From Paenibacillus alkalitolerans (lineage in GTDB: Bacteria; Bacillota; Bacilli; Paenibacillales; YIM-B00363), in the NCBI RefSeq assembly GCF_016482785.1, contig NZ_JAEMXM010000004.1, positions 284,227-348,226 of the forward strand: a stretch of 64,000 nt of DNA, read 5' to 3'. The notes beneath the pieces were generated by a model, which did no database searches, was not told the DNA's origin, and saw only the letters and a program-made list of their open reading frames with translations. Of the stretch, positions 36,027 through 44,659 are shown piece after piece. Both the position numbers and the translations under genes were made by a program. Every line of letters starts with the position of its first letter. Position 1 is the first letter of the stretch.

Positions 36027-36275
36027 GTGGACAACAGACAAAACCGGACCGGTATGGAAGCCGCCGGCGACGCGGTGCAGAACGGTGTTGACGCAACGGC
36101 GGACGCTTTGGAGAACGGTGCCGAAGCTGCGGCGGATGCCGTAGAAAACGGGGTCGAAGCGACTGTCAATGCTACCCGGAACGCTTTCCGGCAAGCCGGA
36201 GAGGTTGCCCAAAACCTGGGGAATCAAATGACGGAACAGAATCAACAAAATCAAAACCAAAATCAAAATCAATAA
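36027..36275 (+). CDS. low-complexity amphipathic 11-residue repeat protein
   Basis: 82 residues starting at GTG 36027 behind ATAGGAGG. Residues 12-52 consist of imperfect 11-residue repeats (GDAVQNGVDAT, ADALENGAEAA, ADAVENGVEAT, VNATRNAFRQA), giving an amphipathic helix with Asp/Glu and Asn on one face and Ala/Val on the other, as in LEA or apolipoprotein-like proteins. The tail is a Gln/Asn run. No signal peptide. I know of no named family. It could coat membranes or protect against drying in spores; this is speculation from the repeat type. Confidence 0.65.
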   Translation: MDNRQNRTGMEAAGDAVQNGVDATADALENGAEAAADAVENGVEATVNATRNAFRQAGEVAQNLGNQMTEQNQQNQNQNQNQ

Positions 36276-36387
36276 CACACGAAACGGGAATGCCGCGCAC
36301 CCAAATAAGGGACGCGGCATTTTGTTTGGAAAAAGATGTATTGATGAGCGCCCGGTTTCGGTTTATGTTTAGGTAGGGGTGAACTGC

Positions 36388-37260
36388 TTGTCCGAAGTAA
36401 TGAAACCCGACTTTCAAAATATCCGTTACGGTTCCCATGAGCGCAACGTTCTTGATCTTTGGCTTGCCGAAGAAGTGAAACCTTCGCCATTGGTCATCTG
36501 GTTTCACGGCGGGGGGTACTGGTTTGGTGACAAGACCGAAGGTTTGCCGGATCCGAAGCTTTTCTTGAATGCGGGCATATCGTTTGCATCCGTTAACTAC
36601 CGGCTTTGTCCGCATGTATCTTTTCCGGAACCCATGTTAGACGGTGCCAGAGCGATCCAATACTTGAGACATCATGCGAACACTTGGGGACTTAATCCGG
36701 AAAAGGTGGCGTTGGCCGGAAATTCGGCAGGCGGACATATGGCTCTCTGGCTCGCATTTCATATGGATTTGGCCGACCGTTCAAGCGCAGATCCGATTGC
36801 AAGGCAGTCGACACGCGTTGCGGCGGTTGGCGGGGAAGACGCGCAAACCATTTTCGATCCAAGAGAATTGAAGAATGTGTTTGGACGAGTTCGAGAAAAC
36901 TTTGCCGTCGATTTTTTCGGCATTACACCGGAAGAAATGGATACGCCTAAAGCTTACCGAATTTACGAAAAGGCTTCGCCGATTAGACATGTGAGCAAAT
37001 ATGCCCCTCCAGCATTTCTAATCTACAGTCGTGAAATGGCTCCCATAACCGATGATATGGATTGGTCGTTCATCATCCATCATCCTCTGTTCGGCGAGTG
37101 CTTGAAACGCAAGTTAGAAACATTAGGAGTCGAATGCATATCTCGTTACAAAGGGGATATCACAGGACAGTCGTTTGCCGGGCATTGGAACGAGATGGTG
37201 CGATTTTTCATAAGTGCACTAATGAAATCAAATACGTTCGATCCGGATTTCCTTGCTTAA
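36388..37260 (+). CDS. alpha/beta hydrolase (HSL/esterase-like)
   Basis: About 290 residues. VIWFHGGGYWFGD is the oxyanion-hole HGGG motif of the hormone-sensitive-lipase/BD-FAE type; VALAGNSAGGHMALWLA contains the nucleophile Ser (GNSAG); the C-terminal His is in FAGHWNEMVRFF. A carboxylesterase, lipase or amidase role is likely. Start: a GTG at 36379 is too close to AGGGG, so TTG 36388 (eight bases after the site) is preferred; ATG 36400 is an alternative. The 3' end overlaps the convergent pfkB-family gene by 33 bases. Codon use is more A/T-rich than neighbours. Confidence 0.8.
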   Translation: MSEVMKPDFQNIRYGSHERNVLDLWLAEEVKPSPLVIWFHGGGYWFGDKTEGLPDPKLFLNAGISFASVNYRLCPHVSFPEPMLDGARAIQYLRHHANTWGLNPEKVALAGNSAGGHMALWLAFHMDLADRSSADPIARQSTRVAAVGGEDAQTIFDPRELKNVFGRVRENFAVDFFGITPEEMDTPKAYRIYEKASPIRHVSKYAPPAFLIYSREMAPITDDMDWSFIIHHPLFGECLKRKLETLGVECISRYKGDITGQSFAGHWNEMVRFFISALMKSNTFDPDFLA

Positions 37261-38160
37261 CCTCTCCACATCCGCTCCGTACACCTCTCCCGCATGCTCG
37301 GTCAAAGCGTTGGCCGCGCTCACGGCGGTCGCAAAGGTCAAGATTTGCTCGATCTCCCATTGCCGTTGAAACCCGACCGCCATTCCCGCCACGAAAGAGT
37401 CGCCGCAGCCGACAGTGTTAAGCGGAGTAATAACAGGCGCGTGGACGCGATAACATTGGCCGCGGAATCCGGCAATGGAGCCGGCTGCGCCGCGCGTTAC
37501 GACAATGCAATCGATCCCCTCGGTCATTCGATGCCGCAGCGCCTTGACCAATGATTCCTCGTTGCGGACGTCGACGCCAAGCAATGATTCCGCCTCGTCC
37601 TCGTTAGGCTTGACCAAGAACGGCTTGGCTTCCAACCCGTTACGCAGTGCGGCTGTGCTGCTGTCGAGAAAAGGAAGCGCACCTTGCTCTCTTATACGCT
37701 CAATAAGCAGCTTATATGTGTCCGAAGGCATTCCCGCGGGAAGGCTGCCGGACAGAACGACAATATCGGAAACGGCCGCCAACATCGATACCTTGGCAAA
37801 CACAGCCTTCGTCTCTTCTTCCGAGACCTTCGGGCCGGGCTCGAGAATCTCGGTCGAGAGGCAGGGGTGTTGAGATATGATGTTTAAACATAACCGGGAT
37901 TCTCCGCCTATTGTGGTAACGAAATCATGAGCGATCCCGATTCGGTCGAGCCCGGTACGAATGAAATTTCCGTTATTTCCTCCTACAATTCCGGTTGCCA
38001 ACGTTTCATAGCCTAACGTTCGAATGACGCGAGCAACGTTCAAACCTTTGCCGCCGGGAACGGCCAACACCCGGTCGGCCCGGCTCACCCGTCCGGGGAC
38101 AAACGTATCCACATAATAAGTTTTGTCGATCGCGGCGTTCAGTGTGACCGTCGTAATCAT
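37228..38160 (-). CDS. PfkB-family hexose-phosphate kinase (tagatose-6-P or 1-phosphofructokinase)
   Basis: 310 residues. TVTLNAAIDKTYYVDTF and PGGKGLNVARVIRTLG near the N-terminus and NTVGCGDSFVAGMAVG near residue 250 (catalytic Asp in GCGDS) define the LacC/FruK group. Beside AgaS and a class II tagatose/fructose-bisphosphate aldolase, tagatose-6-phosphate is the more likely substrate. It starts four bases after the aldolase stop with AGGTGAG as ribosome site. Last gene of the operon. Confidence 0.88.
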   Translation of the reverse strand: MITTVTLNAAIDKTYYVDTFVPGRVSRADRVLAVPGGKGLNVARVIRTLGYETLATGIVGGNNGNFIRTGLDRIGIAHDFVTTIGGESRLCLNIISQHPCLSTEILEPGPKVSEEETKAVFAKVSMLAAVSDIVVLSGSLPAGMPSDTYKLLIERIREQGALPFLDSSTAALRNGLEAKPFLVKPNEDEAESLLGVDVRNEESLVKALRHRMTEGIDCIVVTRGAAGSIAGFRGQCYRVHAPVITPLNTVGCGDSFVAGMAVGFQRQWEIEQILTFATAVSAANALTEHAGEVYGADVERLSKEIRIERI

Positions 38161-38164
38161 GTTC

Positions 38165-39031
38165 TCACCTGAAGTGCTTGGCCTTGCCGACCGAGCCGCA
38201 CACGATCATCTTTTCGATTGCCATTTCTCTCAGAGCTTGCTTGGCGGGCACCATATATTTTCGCGGATCGTTTTCCGACGGGTTGGCTTTGAATACGTTC
38301 TTGATCGCATCGGAGAAAGCGATGCGGAGCTCCGTCGCAACGTTCATCTTGCTCATGCCGAGCGACACGGCGCGGCGCACTTGATCGTCCGGTATGCCGG
38401 ATCCTCCGTGAAGCACAAGCGGCACGGACACAACGCCGGCTATCGCTTGGATTCGGTCAAAGTCGATATTCGGATCGCCCTTATATATGCCGTGCGCGGT
38501 GCCGATGGCCGGCGCAAGCGTACTGACCCCTGTCAATTCGACGAATGCTTTGCATTCCTGCGGATCGGCGAGCGTTGCGTCCTCCTCTCCTACCGCGATC
38601 TCGTCTTCCACCCCTCCTACTTTGCCGAGCTCGGCTTCGACGTTTACACCCGCGGCGCGCCCGACTTCGACAACTTTCCGTGTTTGCGCTACATTCTCTT
38701 CGAAAGGCGAGTGGGAAGCGTCAATCATGACGGAAGTATAGCCGGCCCGAATACACTTGACGATGAGATCGAAATCGGCGCAATGGTCAAGGTGCAGCGC
38801 AATCGGAATCCGGTTAAGCTTCGCGGCGGTTTGCGCGGCGGCGGCGATATAATCCGCTCCCAGATGTTTCACCGTGCCGACCGTAGATTGCAGGATAAGC
38901 GGGGATTCCGTTTCAACCGCCGCTTCGACGACGGCCTGCAGCATTTCCAAAGTGTGCACGTTGAAAGCGCCGACACAATAACCGTTCTGTCTGGCATGCT
39001 GAAGAAAAGGCGTCGATGACACCAATGCCAT
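38165..39031 (-). CDS. class II tagatose/fructose-bisphosphate aldolase (GatY/KbaY-like)
   Basis: 288 residues. Zinc aldolase: LHLDHCADFDLI supplies the metal His and catalytic Asp, VEAELGKVGG a metal-proximal Glu, AIGTAHGIYKGDP and LVLHGGSGIPDDQ two further zinc histidines. Splits ketose-1,6-bisphosphate to dihydroxyacetone phosphate and glyceraldehyde-3-phosphate. Operon partners suggest tagatose-1,6-bisphosphate; sequence cannot exclude fructose-1,6-bisphosphate. AAGGAGG lies seven bases before ATG 39031. Confidence 0.9.
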   Translation of the reverse strand: MALVSSTPFLQHARQNGYCVGAFNVHTLEMLQAVVEAAVETESPLILQSTVGTVKHLGADYIAAAAQTAAKLNRIPIALHLDHCADFDLIVKCIRAGYTSVMIDASHSPFEENVAQTRKVVEVGRAAGVNVEAELGKVGGVEDEIAVGEEDATLADPQECKAFVELTGVSTLAPAIGTAHGIYKGDPNIDFDRIQAIAGVVSVPLVLHGGSGIPDDQVRRAVSLGMSKMNVATELRIAFSDAIKNVFKANPSENDPRKYMVPAKQALREMAIEKMIVCGSVGKAKHFR

Positions 39032-39070
39032 AATACTACCTCCTTGCTTCGGTATATTAGCTTCGCGGAT

Positions 39071-39850
39071 TTACGTATAATGCATTTCAATCCGCAAAGC
39101 TTGCAAATGCGATTCCCAAGCCGGTTCAAGCTTCTTATCCGTAATGCATGCTTGAACGGATGACAGCGGCGCCATCGTAAACAGGGAGGTGCGGTTCACT
39201 TTCGTATGGTCGAAGACGGCAACCGCTTGTTTGGAGCGTTCTATCATAAGCCTGCCGATATGGGCTTCCAGTTCGGAATACGTCATCAGCCCTTGTTCCA
39301 AATTAATACCGTCGATGCCGGCGAACATTTTGCCGATATTCAGCTTTGCCAAGACGCCTTCCGCCAACGGGCCGCACAGCTCGTAGCTCTTGCCGCGCAG
39401 CACGCCCCCCGTCAAGACGGTCTGAACCGTATCGCTTTCCGCAAGCTCCATCGCGATATTAACCGCATTCGTCACAACCGTGATATTGTTCAGATGCTTA
39501 ATTTCCTTGGCGATCAGGAAAGTCGTCGATCCGCCCGTCAATCCGATCACATCGCCTTCTTCAATGAGGGAGACCGCTTTTGCCGCAATAGCCAGCTTTT
39601 CGCTGAGCAGCACGCTCTTCTTGTCCTGGAACGGGACCTCCAAAGAGGATGCACGCTCGAAATACGCCCCGCCGAGCGTGCGGATGATCTTCCCGGTTTC
39701 GGCGAGCATGTTCAAATCTCTGCGGGCGGTCGCCTCGGAGCAGCCGAACCTCCGCATAATTTCGTCGATGGAAATCTCGCCTTCCCGCTTCATCGCCTCG
39801 AAAATTTGGCTGCGGCGGCGATTGCCTTTCGTATCCTTCTCGTTGATCAC
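39071..39850 (-). CDS. DeoR-family transcriptional repressor (AgaR-like)
   Basis: 259 residues. N-terminal HTH of DeoR type (ISIDEIMRRFGCSEATARRDLNMLAETGKIIRTLGGAYF, residues 17-56), then the ISOCOT sugar-phosphate sensor domain (GDVIGLTGGSTTFLIAKEI, residues 96-115; DKSKFNR-like FDHTKVNRTS about 215). The start is GTG 39850 sharing one base with the agaS stop (TAGTG), behind GGTGA. Being inside the operon it probably represses, it likely acts at the palindrome at 40963-40979 and is released by a phosphorylated sugar. Confidence 0.88.
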   Translation of the reverse strand: MINEKDTKGNRRRSQIFEAMKREGEISIDEIMRRFGCSEATARRDLNMLAETGKIIRTLGGAYFERASSLEVPFQDKKSVLLSEKLAIAAKAVSLIEEGDVIGLTGGSTTFLIAKEIKHLNNITVVTNAVNIAMELAESDTVQTVLTGGVLRGKSYELCGPLAEGVLAKLNIGKMFAGIDGINLEQGLMTYSELEAHIGRLMIERSKQAVAVFDHTKVNRTSLFTMAPLSSVQACITDKKLEPAWESHLQALRIEMHYT

Positions 39851-40905
39851 TAGATTTTCACCACTTGCGTCAAATTCCGCGGATGGTCCGGGTCGATATT
39901 TTTCTTGATAGCGGTGTACAACCCGAAATACTGGAGCGCGGGAAGATTCAAGACGGCACGGGCTTCGTCGCTGAGCAGTTCTCCCCCGGTTTGAAACACC
40001 GCATCGGCAAACGCCGTGTCGTCGCTTGCTTTAGCCGTCACGATCATGACCGCAGCCCCGTAGTCTTTCATTTCCCTGGCTACCTTCAGCTCGTAACCTC
40101 TCGCTTGCTCCGACAAAATCAAACAGACGAGCGTCCCTTCATCCACAACGGATTTCGGGCCGTGCCTGAATTCCAGCGTGCCGAAGCTCTCCGTCCAGGA
40201 ATAGGACATTTCCTTCAATTTGAGGCTGGCTTCTTGAGCCAAACCGAAATAGGAGCCCATTCCAAGGAAAATGAATTTATTGAAGTCATGTCGCTGCACG
40301 AAAGGTTGTACGAATTCATCCGCACGCTTCACATTCGATTCGCACAAGCCCGGCAATTGCGACATTTCATCGATGAGTTCCGGCTTGGCGGACGCATAAG
40401 CGATCGCGGTTTGCATCATATAGGTCATGGAGCTGAACGATTTAGTCATGACCGTGCTCTTCTCTTTGCCCAGCGGAGAGACGAGGCATTCCGCGATCTG
40501 CGCCATCGAGCTTTGTTCATAGCATGTGACGCCGCATACGTCCCAATCGGGCGAAGCTTTAACGGATTCCAACGCCAAGACCGCTTCGCTCGATTCGCCG
40601 GACCGGGATACTCCTACTAGCAACATCTTCTTGTTTCGCGCCGCCGCGGCGTCCCGAAACAAGAAGATTTCGGACGACGGATGCGCCGCCGCCGCTTTGC
40701 CCGTCCACTTGCGGAAGGTGGAAGCCATCGTTAACGCTTGATAATAAGAGGAGCCGGAACCGATGAAAATCGTTTCGTCATATTTCGGATTCATGAAATA
40801 GTTTCGAATCCAATCTTGCCGCGCTAGAAGCTGCTCCCATGCTTTCGCAATCGCTTCATGCTGGGAGGAGATTTCGGGATACGTTAACGCGCCGGGCACG
40901 GTCAT
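39850..40905 (-). CDS. agaS: SIS-domain sugar-phosphate isomerase/deaminase AgaS
   Basis: 351 residues with two SIS domains (about 35-160 and 205-330). ETIFIGSGSSYYQA, VGVSRSGESSEAVLALE and FIFLGMGSYFGLAQEASLKLKEMS are phosphosugar-binding segments; the YSWTESFGTLEFRHGPKSVVDEGT block contains the EFRHGP motif shared with GlmS and FrlB. AgaS converts galactosamine-6-phosphate to tagatose-6-phosphate and ammonia. The following kinase and aldolase genes complete that route. AAGGAG precedes ATG 40905. No transporter or deacetylase gene is in this operon. Confidence 0.85.
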   Translation of the reverse strand: MTVPGALTYPEISSQHEAIAKAWEQLLARQDWIRNYFMNPKYDETIFIGSGSSYYQALTMASTFRKWTGKAAAAHPSSEIFLFRDAAAARNKKMLLVGVSRSGESSEAVLALESVKASPDWDVCGVTCYEQSSMAQIAECLVSPLGKEKSTVMTKSFSSMTYMMQTAIAYASAKPELIDEMSQLPGLCESNVKRADEFVQPFVQRHDFNKFIFLGMGSYFGLAQEASLKLKEMSYSWTESFGTLEFRHGPKSVVDEGTLVCLILSEQARGYELKVAREMKDYGAAVMIVTAKASDDTAFADAVFQTGGELLSDEARAVLNLPALQYFGLYTAIKKNIDPDHPRNLTQVVKI

Positions 40906-40947
40906 GTGCGGTTCACTCCTTGCATATATTATGATCGTTACAACTAG

Positions 40948-40979
40948 ATTATATATGATAAAATGATTGAATCAATCAT
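40948..40979 (-). promoter_or_regulatory. agaS promoter overlapped by a 17-bp palindrome
   Basis: On the minus strand TTGATT (40970-40975) and TATAAT (40948-40953) are 16 bases apart. The palindrome ATGATTGAaTCAATCAT at 40963-40979 covers the -35 box, a natural site for the DeoR-type repressor encoded in the operon. Confidence 0.6.
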
Positions 40980-41082
40980 TATTTTGACTGAAACGAAAAT
41001 AATGGTCGAATACCATCTTTACCCGCCATCTAGTATACTTAAGAGTAAATATTTGCTTTCATTAGGGGGTTTTTCAAACCGG

Positions 41083-41661
41083 ATGAAGTCGGACATACTT
41101 CTTTTATTTTGCGCGGATTATTATTCGTTAAATGAAAAGCTCCAAAAGGAACTCTATTATGAATTTTACAAAACCGTCTATCATTTGGTGATGTATTTCG
41201 TGCGCGACCACGGCTTGACGGAAGATATAATACAAGAAGCTTTCTTCAAAAGCATCAACAAAATTCCGAAGGACCTCACTGAACCACAAATGCTGGCTTG
41301 GATCAAAAAGACGACCAAAAATACGACGTTCACCTTTTTGCGAAAACAAAAAAGGTACCGTAACGAACTTGACTCGGAAAGTGTCTTCATTAGTGAGGAG
41401 CTTTCGGCGACGTCAGCCGACGATAACGTGGAAAAGAAAGTGGAGTTAAAATTTTTCACGAGCATGATTGAAAATTGCCTTACTCACCTGAAGCCCGAAT
41501 TCGCGGTCATTGTCGAAATGCGCTGGAGGCGAGGGATGTCATACAGAGAGATCGCCGAAGAACTGGACACGACCGAAGCGGTTATCAAACAAAAGCTGTA
41601 CCGGGCAAGAACGGCATTAAAAAAACGAATTAAGAAGATGGGAGGGTGGGGAGATGAATAA
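41083..41661 (+). CDS. ECF-type RNA polymerase sigma factor
   Basis: About 192 residues. Region 2 is YEFYKTVYHLVMYFVRDHGLTEDIIQEAFFKSINKI, region 4 MIENCLTHLKPEFAVIVEMRWRRGMSYREIAEELDTTEAVIKQKLYRARTALKKRI. No sigma region 3, so it belongs to the ECF group. The open frame reaches 40963, but the added residues lie in the agaS promoter region; Met at 41083 gives a normal ECF N-terminus, although its ribosome site (GGGGG, 13 bases away) is poor. It overlaps the next gene by eight bases, the usual arrangement with an anti-sigma factor. Confidence 0.83.
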   Translation: MKSDILLLFCADYYSLNEKLQKELYYEFYKTVYHLVMYFVRDHGLTEDIIQEAFFKSINKIPKDLTEPQMLAWIKKTTKNTTFTFLRKQKRYRNELDSESVFISEELSATSADDNVEKKVELKFFTSMIENCLTHLKPEFAVIVEMRWRRGMSYREIAEELDTTEAVIKQKLYRARTALKKRIKKMGGWGDE

Positions 41662-42412
41662 GGCGGATTTTGATGCGCTGTTCGACGAGGCGTTTGACTC
41701 TGCCGTACAGAATAAATATGTGAATACGCCGGACCCGGAACCATCTTGGCAAAAGGTTCGCGCGAAACTGGCCAAGAGAAGAAGAGCTGCAATGCTCCGG
41801 CGCAGATTCCAACTCGTCGCGACGGTCGCCGTCTCCATGCTGATCGGCGCGACATTATTTAGCGGCGCCCAGCCGATTCAAGCGTTTAACCCGTTTTTTC
41901 AATATATGAAGGAAATACCCGGAGATGTTGTGCAAATGTTCTTCGGAAGTACGGATGCCCCATCGGATGCCGAAGCAAAGACGCCCCCTCCGCCGCCAAC
42001 GGGAGATTTGACAATGACGGCATATTCACTGGATGAAACCAAAAATTTGTTCCCGGAGATGCCGGAAGTGACATATATTCCATCGGGATATACGTTTACT
42101 GATGCGGAACTGTTGACGTACGAAACGGGTCTGCCGTATCATCAAGCCTCCTTGTCTTTTATCGATACGGAAGGAAATATACTTATCGTGCTCTTCATCC
42201 AATTAAACGGAAACACATCTGTTGGCACTCAGATGAACACAAAAGAGGGAAGCGTCAAGGAAATTCAAGTTAAAGGCTCCGGAACCGGTTATCTTTCATA
42301 CGATGGGAATCGTTATCGAAAGCTGGAGTATATGAAGCAGGACCTGTTTGTCAGAGTCGCCGGCGGCATATCGGAAGAGGAAATCATGCGGATCGCCGAA
42401 GGGTTAAAATAA
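41654..42412 (+). CDS. probable membrane-anchored anti-sigma factor (DUF4367-type)
   Basis: 252 residues. Cytoplasmic N-terminus of about 50 residues, one membrane helix (about 54-72, FQLVATVAVSMLIGATLFS), a proline run (PPPPP, about 112) and an extracytoplasmic domain in which PEVTYIPSGYTF and YRKLEYMKQDLFVRVAGGISEEEIMRIAEGL resemble the DUF4367 fold. The eight-base overlap with the sigma gene and topology suggest it holds the sigma factor at the membrane; it lacks an obvious zinc HxxxCxxC anti-sigma motif. A bidirectional terminator follows. Confidence 0.7.
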   Translation: MNKADFDALFDEAFDSAVQNKYVNTPDPEPSWQKVRAKLAKRRRAAMLRRRFQLVATVAVSMLIGATLFSGAQPIQAFNPFFQYMKEIPGDVVQMFFGSTDAPSDAEAKTPPPPPTGDLTMTAYSLDETKNLFPEMPEVTYIPSGYTFTDAELLTYETGLPYHQASLSFIDTEGNILIVLFIQLNGNTSVGTQMNTKEGSVKEIQVKGSGTGYLSYDGNRYRKLEYMKQDLFVRVAGGISEEEIMRIAEGLK

Positions 42413-42414
42413 GG

Positions 42415-42444
42415 AAACGGGTTGGTTCCTAAACCAACCCGTTT
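42415..42444. terminator. bidirectional terminator
   Basis: Stem AAACGGGTTGGTT / AACCAACCCGTTT with a 4-base loop, between convergent genes; A and T runs flank it. Confidence 0.8.
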
Positions 42445-42449
42445 CTCGT

Positions 42450-42914
42450 TCATTTGACGAGCAAAGAACTCGAATAACGCACTCCTTGCTCGTAAGTTCC
42501 ATTTTCATTTACCCAATGCACCGATTTGATCCGGTAATAGTATCCGCCGGTCACCTTCTGCCCGGAAGCATGGCTAAACCAACTTTTATCGCTGCCGCTT
42601 GATCCGCTGCCATTGCCTACAGTCTCCCACGTACCGCCTGTCCAACGCTGCAATGTGAGGGACACTCCTATCGAATCCACGATCTGGGAGGCATAAGTGG
42701 TTCCACTGTAACGGACCTCGCCGGCGGAAGAACTCGATATTGTATTTGCTCCGTCATCTAAGTATTTGTGGTCAGGGTCGAAGACGCCATACAGTTGGAA
42801 TTCTACGGGCGGAGGAGAGGTGAGCGCGCCGGTGTTTCCTTTCGAATACGCCGCAGATGAAGAGAAGATGAGTACAAGAATTACGGAAACTACTAAAAAC
42901 AAACTTTTTTTCAA
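42450..42914 (-). CDS. small secreted protein of unknown function
   Basis: About 154 residues. Starting at TTG 42914 (GGGAG eight bases upstream) gives a classical signal peptide: KK, then SLFLVVSVILVLIFSSS and cleavage near SSAAYS-KG. The mature part of 128 residues is Ser/Gly/Thr/Tyr-rich and predicted all-beta (YGVFDPDHKYLDDGANTISSSSAGEVRY...LQRWTGGTWETVG...GGYYYRIKSVHWVNENGTYEQG), resembling small secreted Bacillales proteins of the DUF6147 type, though I am not certain. A longer frame begins at ATG 42947 but places the signal peptide further in. Confidence 0.72.
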   Translation of the reverse strand: MKKSLFLVVSVILVLIFSSSAAYSKGNTGALTSPPPVEFQLYGVFDPDHKYLDDGANTISSSSAGEVRYSGTTYASQIVDSIGVSLTLQRWTGGTWETVGNGSGSSGSDKSWFSHASGQKVTGGYYYRIKSVHWVNENGTYEQGVRYSSSLLVK

Positions 42915-43136
42915 TAGAAACACTCCCTTTTTTTGGATATGATTCAATAAAATTGACGTATCAAACTTCTGTAATGTTTCGCGTTTTAAAATAAATTTTT
43001 TGCAAACGAAAGAGCGCTGACATCAATCGTAGCGCAACAACATGTGATGTTGAGTAGTCAGATATTAGAAACATGAAGATGAAATGGAGTGAATTGATGT
43101 TTTAACGTTCAGTTCTATTTTAATCTTCCTTTTAAA

Positions 43137-43258
43137 CTGTACCGGTACAGATATAAAAAATTGCCGATAATTCGACAACATTCGTCATTATTGTGCCGGT
43201 ACAGATTCCGATAATCATTCCCAATTATGCTCAAGTTGAAGCATCTGTACCGGTACAG
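43137..43258. repeat. three copies of a 14-bp perfect palindrome at 54-bp steps
   Basis: CTGTACCGGTACAG at 43137-43150 and 43245-43258, and a variant (TTGTGCCGGTACAG) at 43191-43204. Linkers of 40 bases are A/T-rich and share only short words (CCGATAAT). This looks like a multiple binding site. Confidence 0.85.
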
Positions 43259-43329
43259 TTCGAAAGGGATATTGAAGAGAAGAGCCGATGATTTACCGCC
43301 TGTACCCGGTGAGCATAGATTTTGAAACT

Positions 43330-43359
43330 CGAAAGCCGGTGCATTTGCACCGGCTTTCG
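43330..43359 (-). terminator. hairpin downstream of the chemoreceptor gene
   Basis: Perfect 14-bp stem CGAAAGCCGGTGCA / TGCACCGGCTTTCG with a 2-base gap. No clean T run follows on the minus strand, so termination efficiency is uncertain. Confidence 0.5.
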
Positions 43360-43402
43360 AAGGCATAGCAACTTATTCCAATAAGATTCTTTGACGCCCC
43401 GT

Positions 43403-44659
43403 TTACAGCTTGAAGATGGAGATCGTCTTCTGCAGCTGATTGACCGTCTGCTGCATTTGCTCCGTCTGAGCGACGATCGCTTGCACGGTGTCGATTTGCT
43501 CCGTCATCGACGCGGACACTTCTTCCGTGCCGGCCGCTGATTGCTGAGTGACGGCTGCAATGCTTTCCATTGCTGCGGATATCCGTTTCGCGCTCTCCAG
43601 CATCGAGTCGCTTTCCTGGGCGAAGTCGGCGATCCGCTCCGTAATGAAGGTGACGCTGCCGACGATTTCACGAAATACCTTCTCCGTTTCCCGGATCAGC
43701 TCGTTCTGCGCATCGACGATTTCTTTGTTGGCGTTCATGTTATCGATCGCTTGCCGGATGCCTTGTTCGATGCTGCGCACCAGACCGAACACTTCTCTTG
43801 TAGACGCGGTGGATTCTTCCGCCAGCTTGCGCACTTCTTGAGCGACGACGGCGAAGCCTTTGCCGTGTTCCCCGGCTCTCGCAGCTTCGATCGAGGCGTT
43901 CAGCGAAAGCAAGTTGGTCTGCTCCGCGATTTCGGAGATCGAGCGAGTGATTTTGCTGATGCCTTGCGCTTGTTGATTCAGCTGCTCGATCGTTTGAGCG
44001 ACCGTTTCGGTTGCCTGCACGTTCAGCTTCATGCCTTCGCTTTGCCGTTCGACCGCGCTGCGCCCTTTCTCTACCAGCTCAACCGTCTGTTCCGACCGGT
44101 CGTTCATCGCCCGGGTCGAGTAGGCATAATTGACGACCATCTGCTCGATGTCGCGTATGGAAGACGAGATGCTGCCGACGTCTTCGGAAATACGGCTCGC
44201 CCCCGCCGCCAGTTCAACGGAAGAGTGGCCCACCTGATTGAGCGCTTCTTTCAGGTTCTGGTTGCGAAAGAAAATATCTTTGCCCGATTCCGAAACCTGT
44301 CTCGTGATGCTGCTCGTTTCGCTTAAAATATCGCGAAGCTTGTCCATCATTTTGTTGAAGGCGTTGCCCAGCTGTCCGAGCGCATCGTCGGATTGCACAT
44401 TAACCTTCTGCGTGAAGTCTCCCTTGGCGATATTCATGGCGACGCCGGAAATATCGTCAAGAGAACCGGTAAGCGCTTTCTCAAGCAAATTGATTAAAGG
44501 ATAAGCGATAGCTGCCAGCACGCACAAAATAATAATAGCCGGGAGTAAAGCAATACCGAAAGCGCTGATCAAAATCGATGCGATGAAAAACAATCCGGCG
44601 ACGGCGCAGCATCCGACGCGCAATTTCGTCTGAAACGAAGCGGCATTGAATCGGTCCAT
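43403..44659 (-). CDS. methyl-accepting chemotaxis protein without a periplasmic sensor
   Basis: 418 residues. Two adjacent membrane helices (about residues 15-35 and 38-58) separated by only a few residues, HAMP (about 60-112), then a cytoplasmic signalling domain whose hairpin tip [43 protein letters not shown] is the hallmark of MCPs. Methylation helices lie either side. Lacking an extracellular domain, it must sense membrane state or a cytoplasmic signal. AAAGGGG precedes ATG 44659. Confidence 0.92.
   Translation of the reverse strand: MDRFNAASFQTKLRVGCCAVAGLFFIASILISAFGIALLPAIIILCVLAAIAYPLINLLEKALTGSLDDISGVAMNIAKGDFTQKVNVQSDDALGQLGNAFNKMMDKLRDILSETSSITRQVSESGKDIFFRNQNLKEALNQVGHSSVELAAGASRISEDVGSISSSIRDIEQMVVNYAYSTRAMNDRSEQTVELVEKGRSAVERQSEGMKLNVQATETVAQTIEQLNQQAQGISKITRSISEIAEQTNLLSLNASIEAARAGEHGKGFAVVAQEVRKLAEESTASTREVFGLVRSIEQGIRQAIDNMNANKEIVDAQNELIRETEKVFREIVGSVTFITERIADFAQESDSMLESAKRISAAMESIAAVTQQSAAGTEEVSASMTEQIDTVQAIVAQTEQMQQTVNQLQKTISIFKL

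Larger units (their letters stand above)
42948..43402. other. 455-base gap with three phased palindromes and a hairpin
   Basis: No gene is visible. The gap is A/T-rich and holds the CTGTACCGGTACAG repeats (43137-43258) and the hairpin at 43330-43359. A short minus-strand open frame at 43115-43366 runs through the repeats and has no coding signs. Confidence 0.7.
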
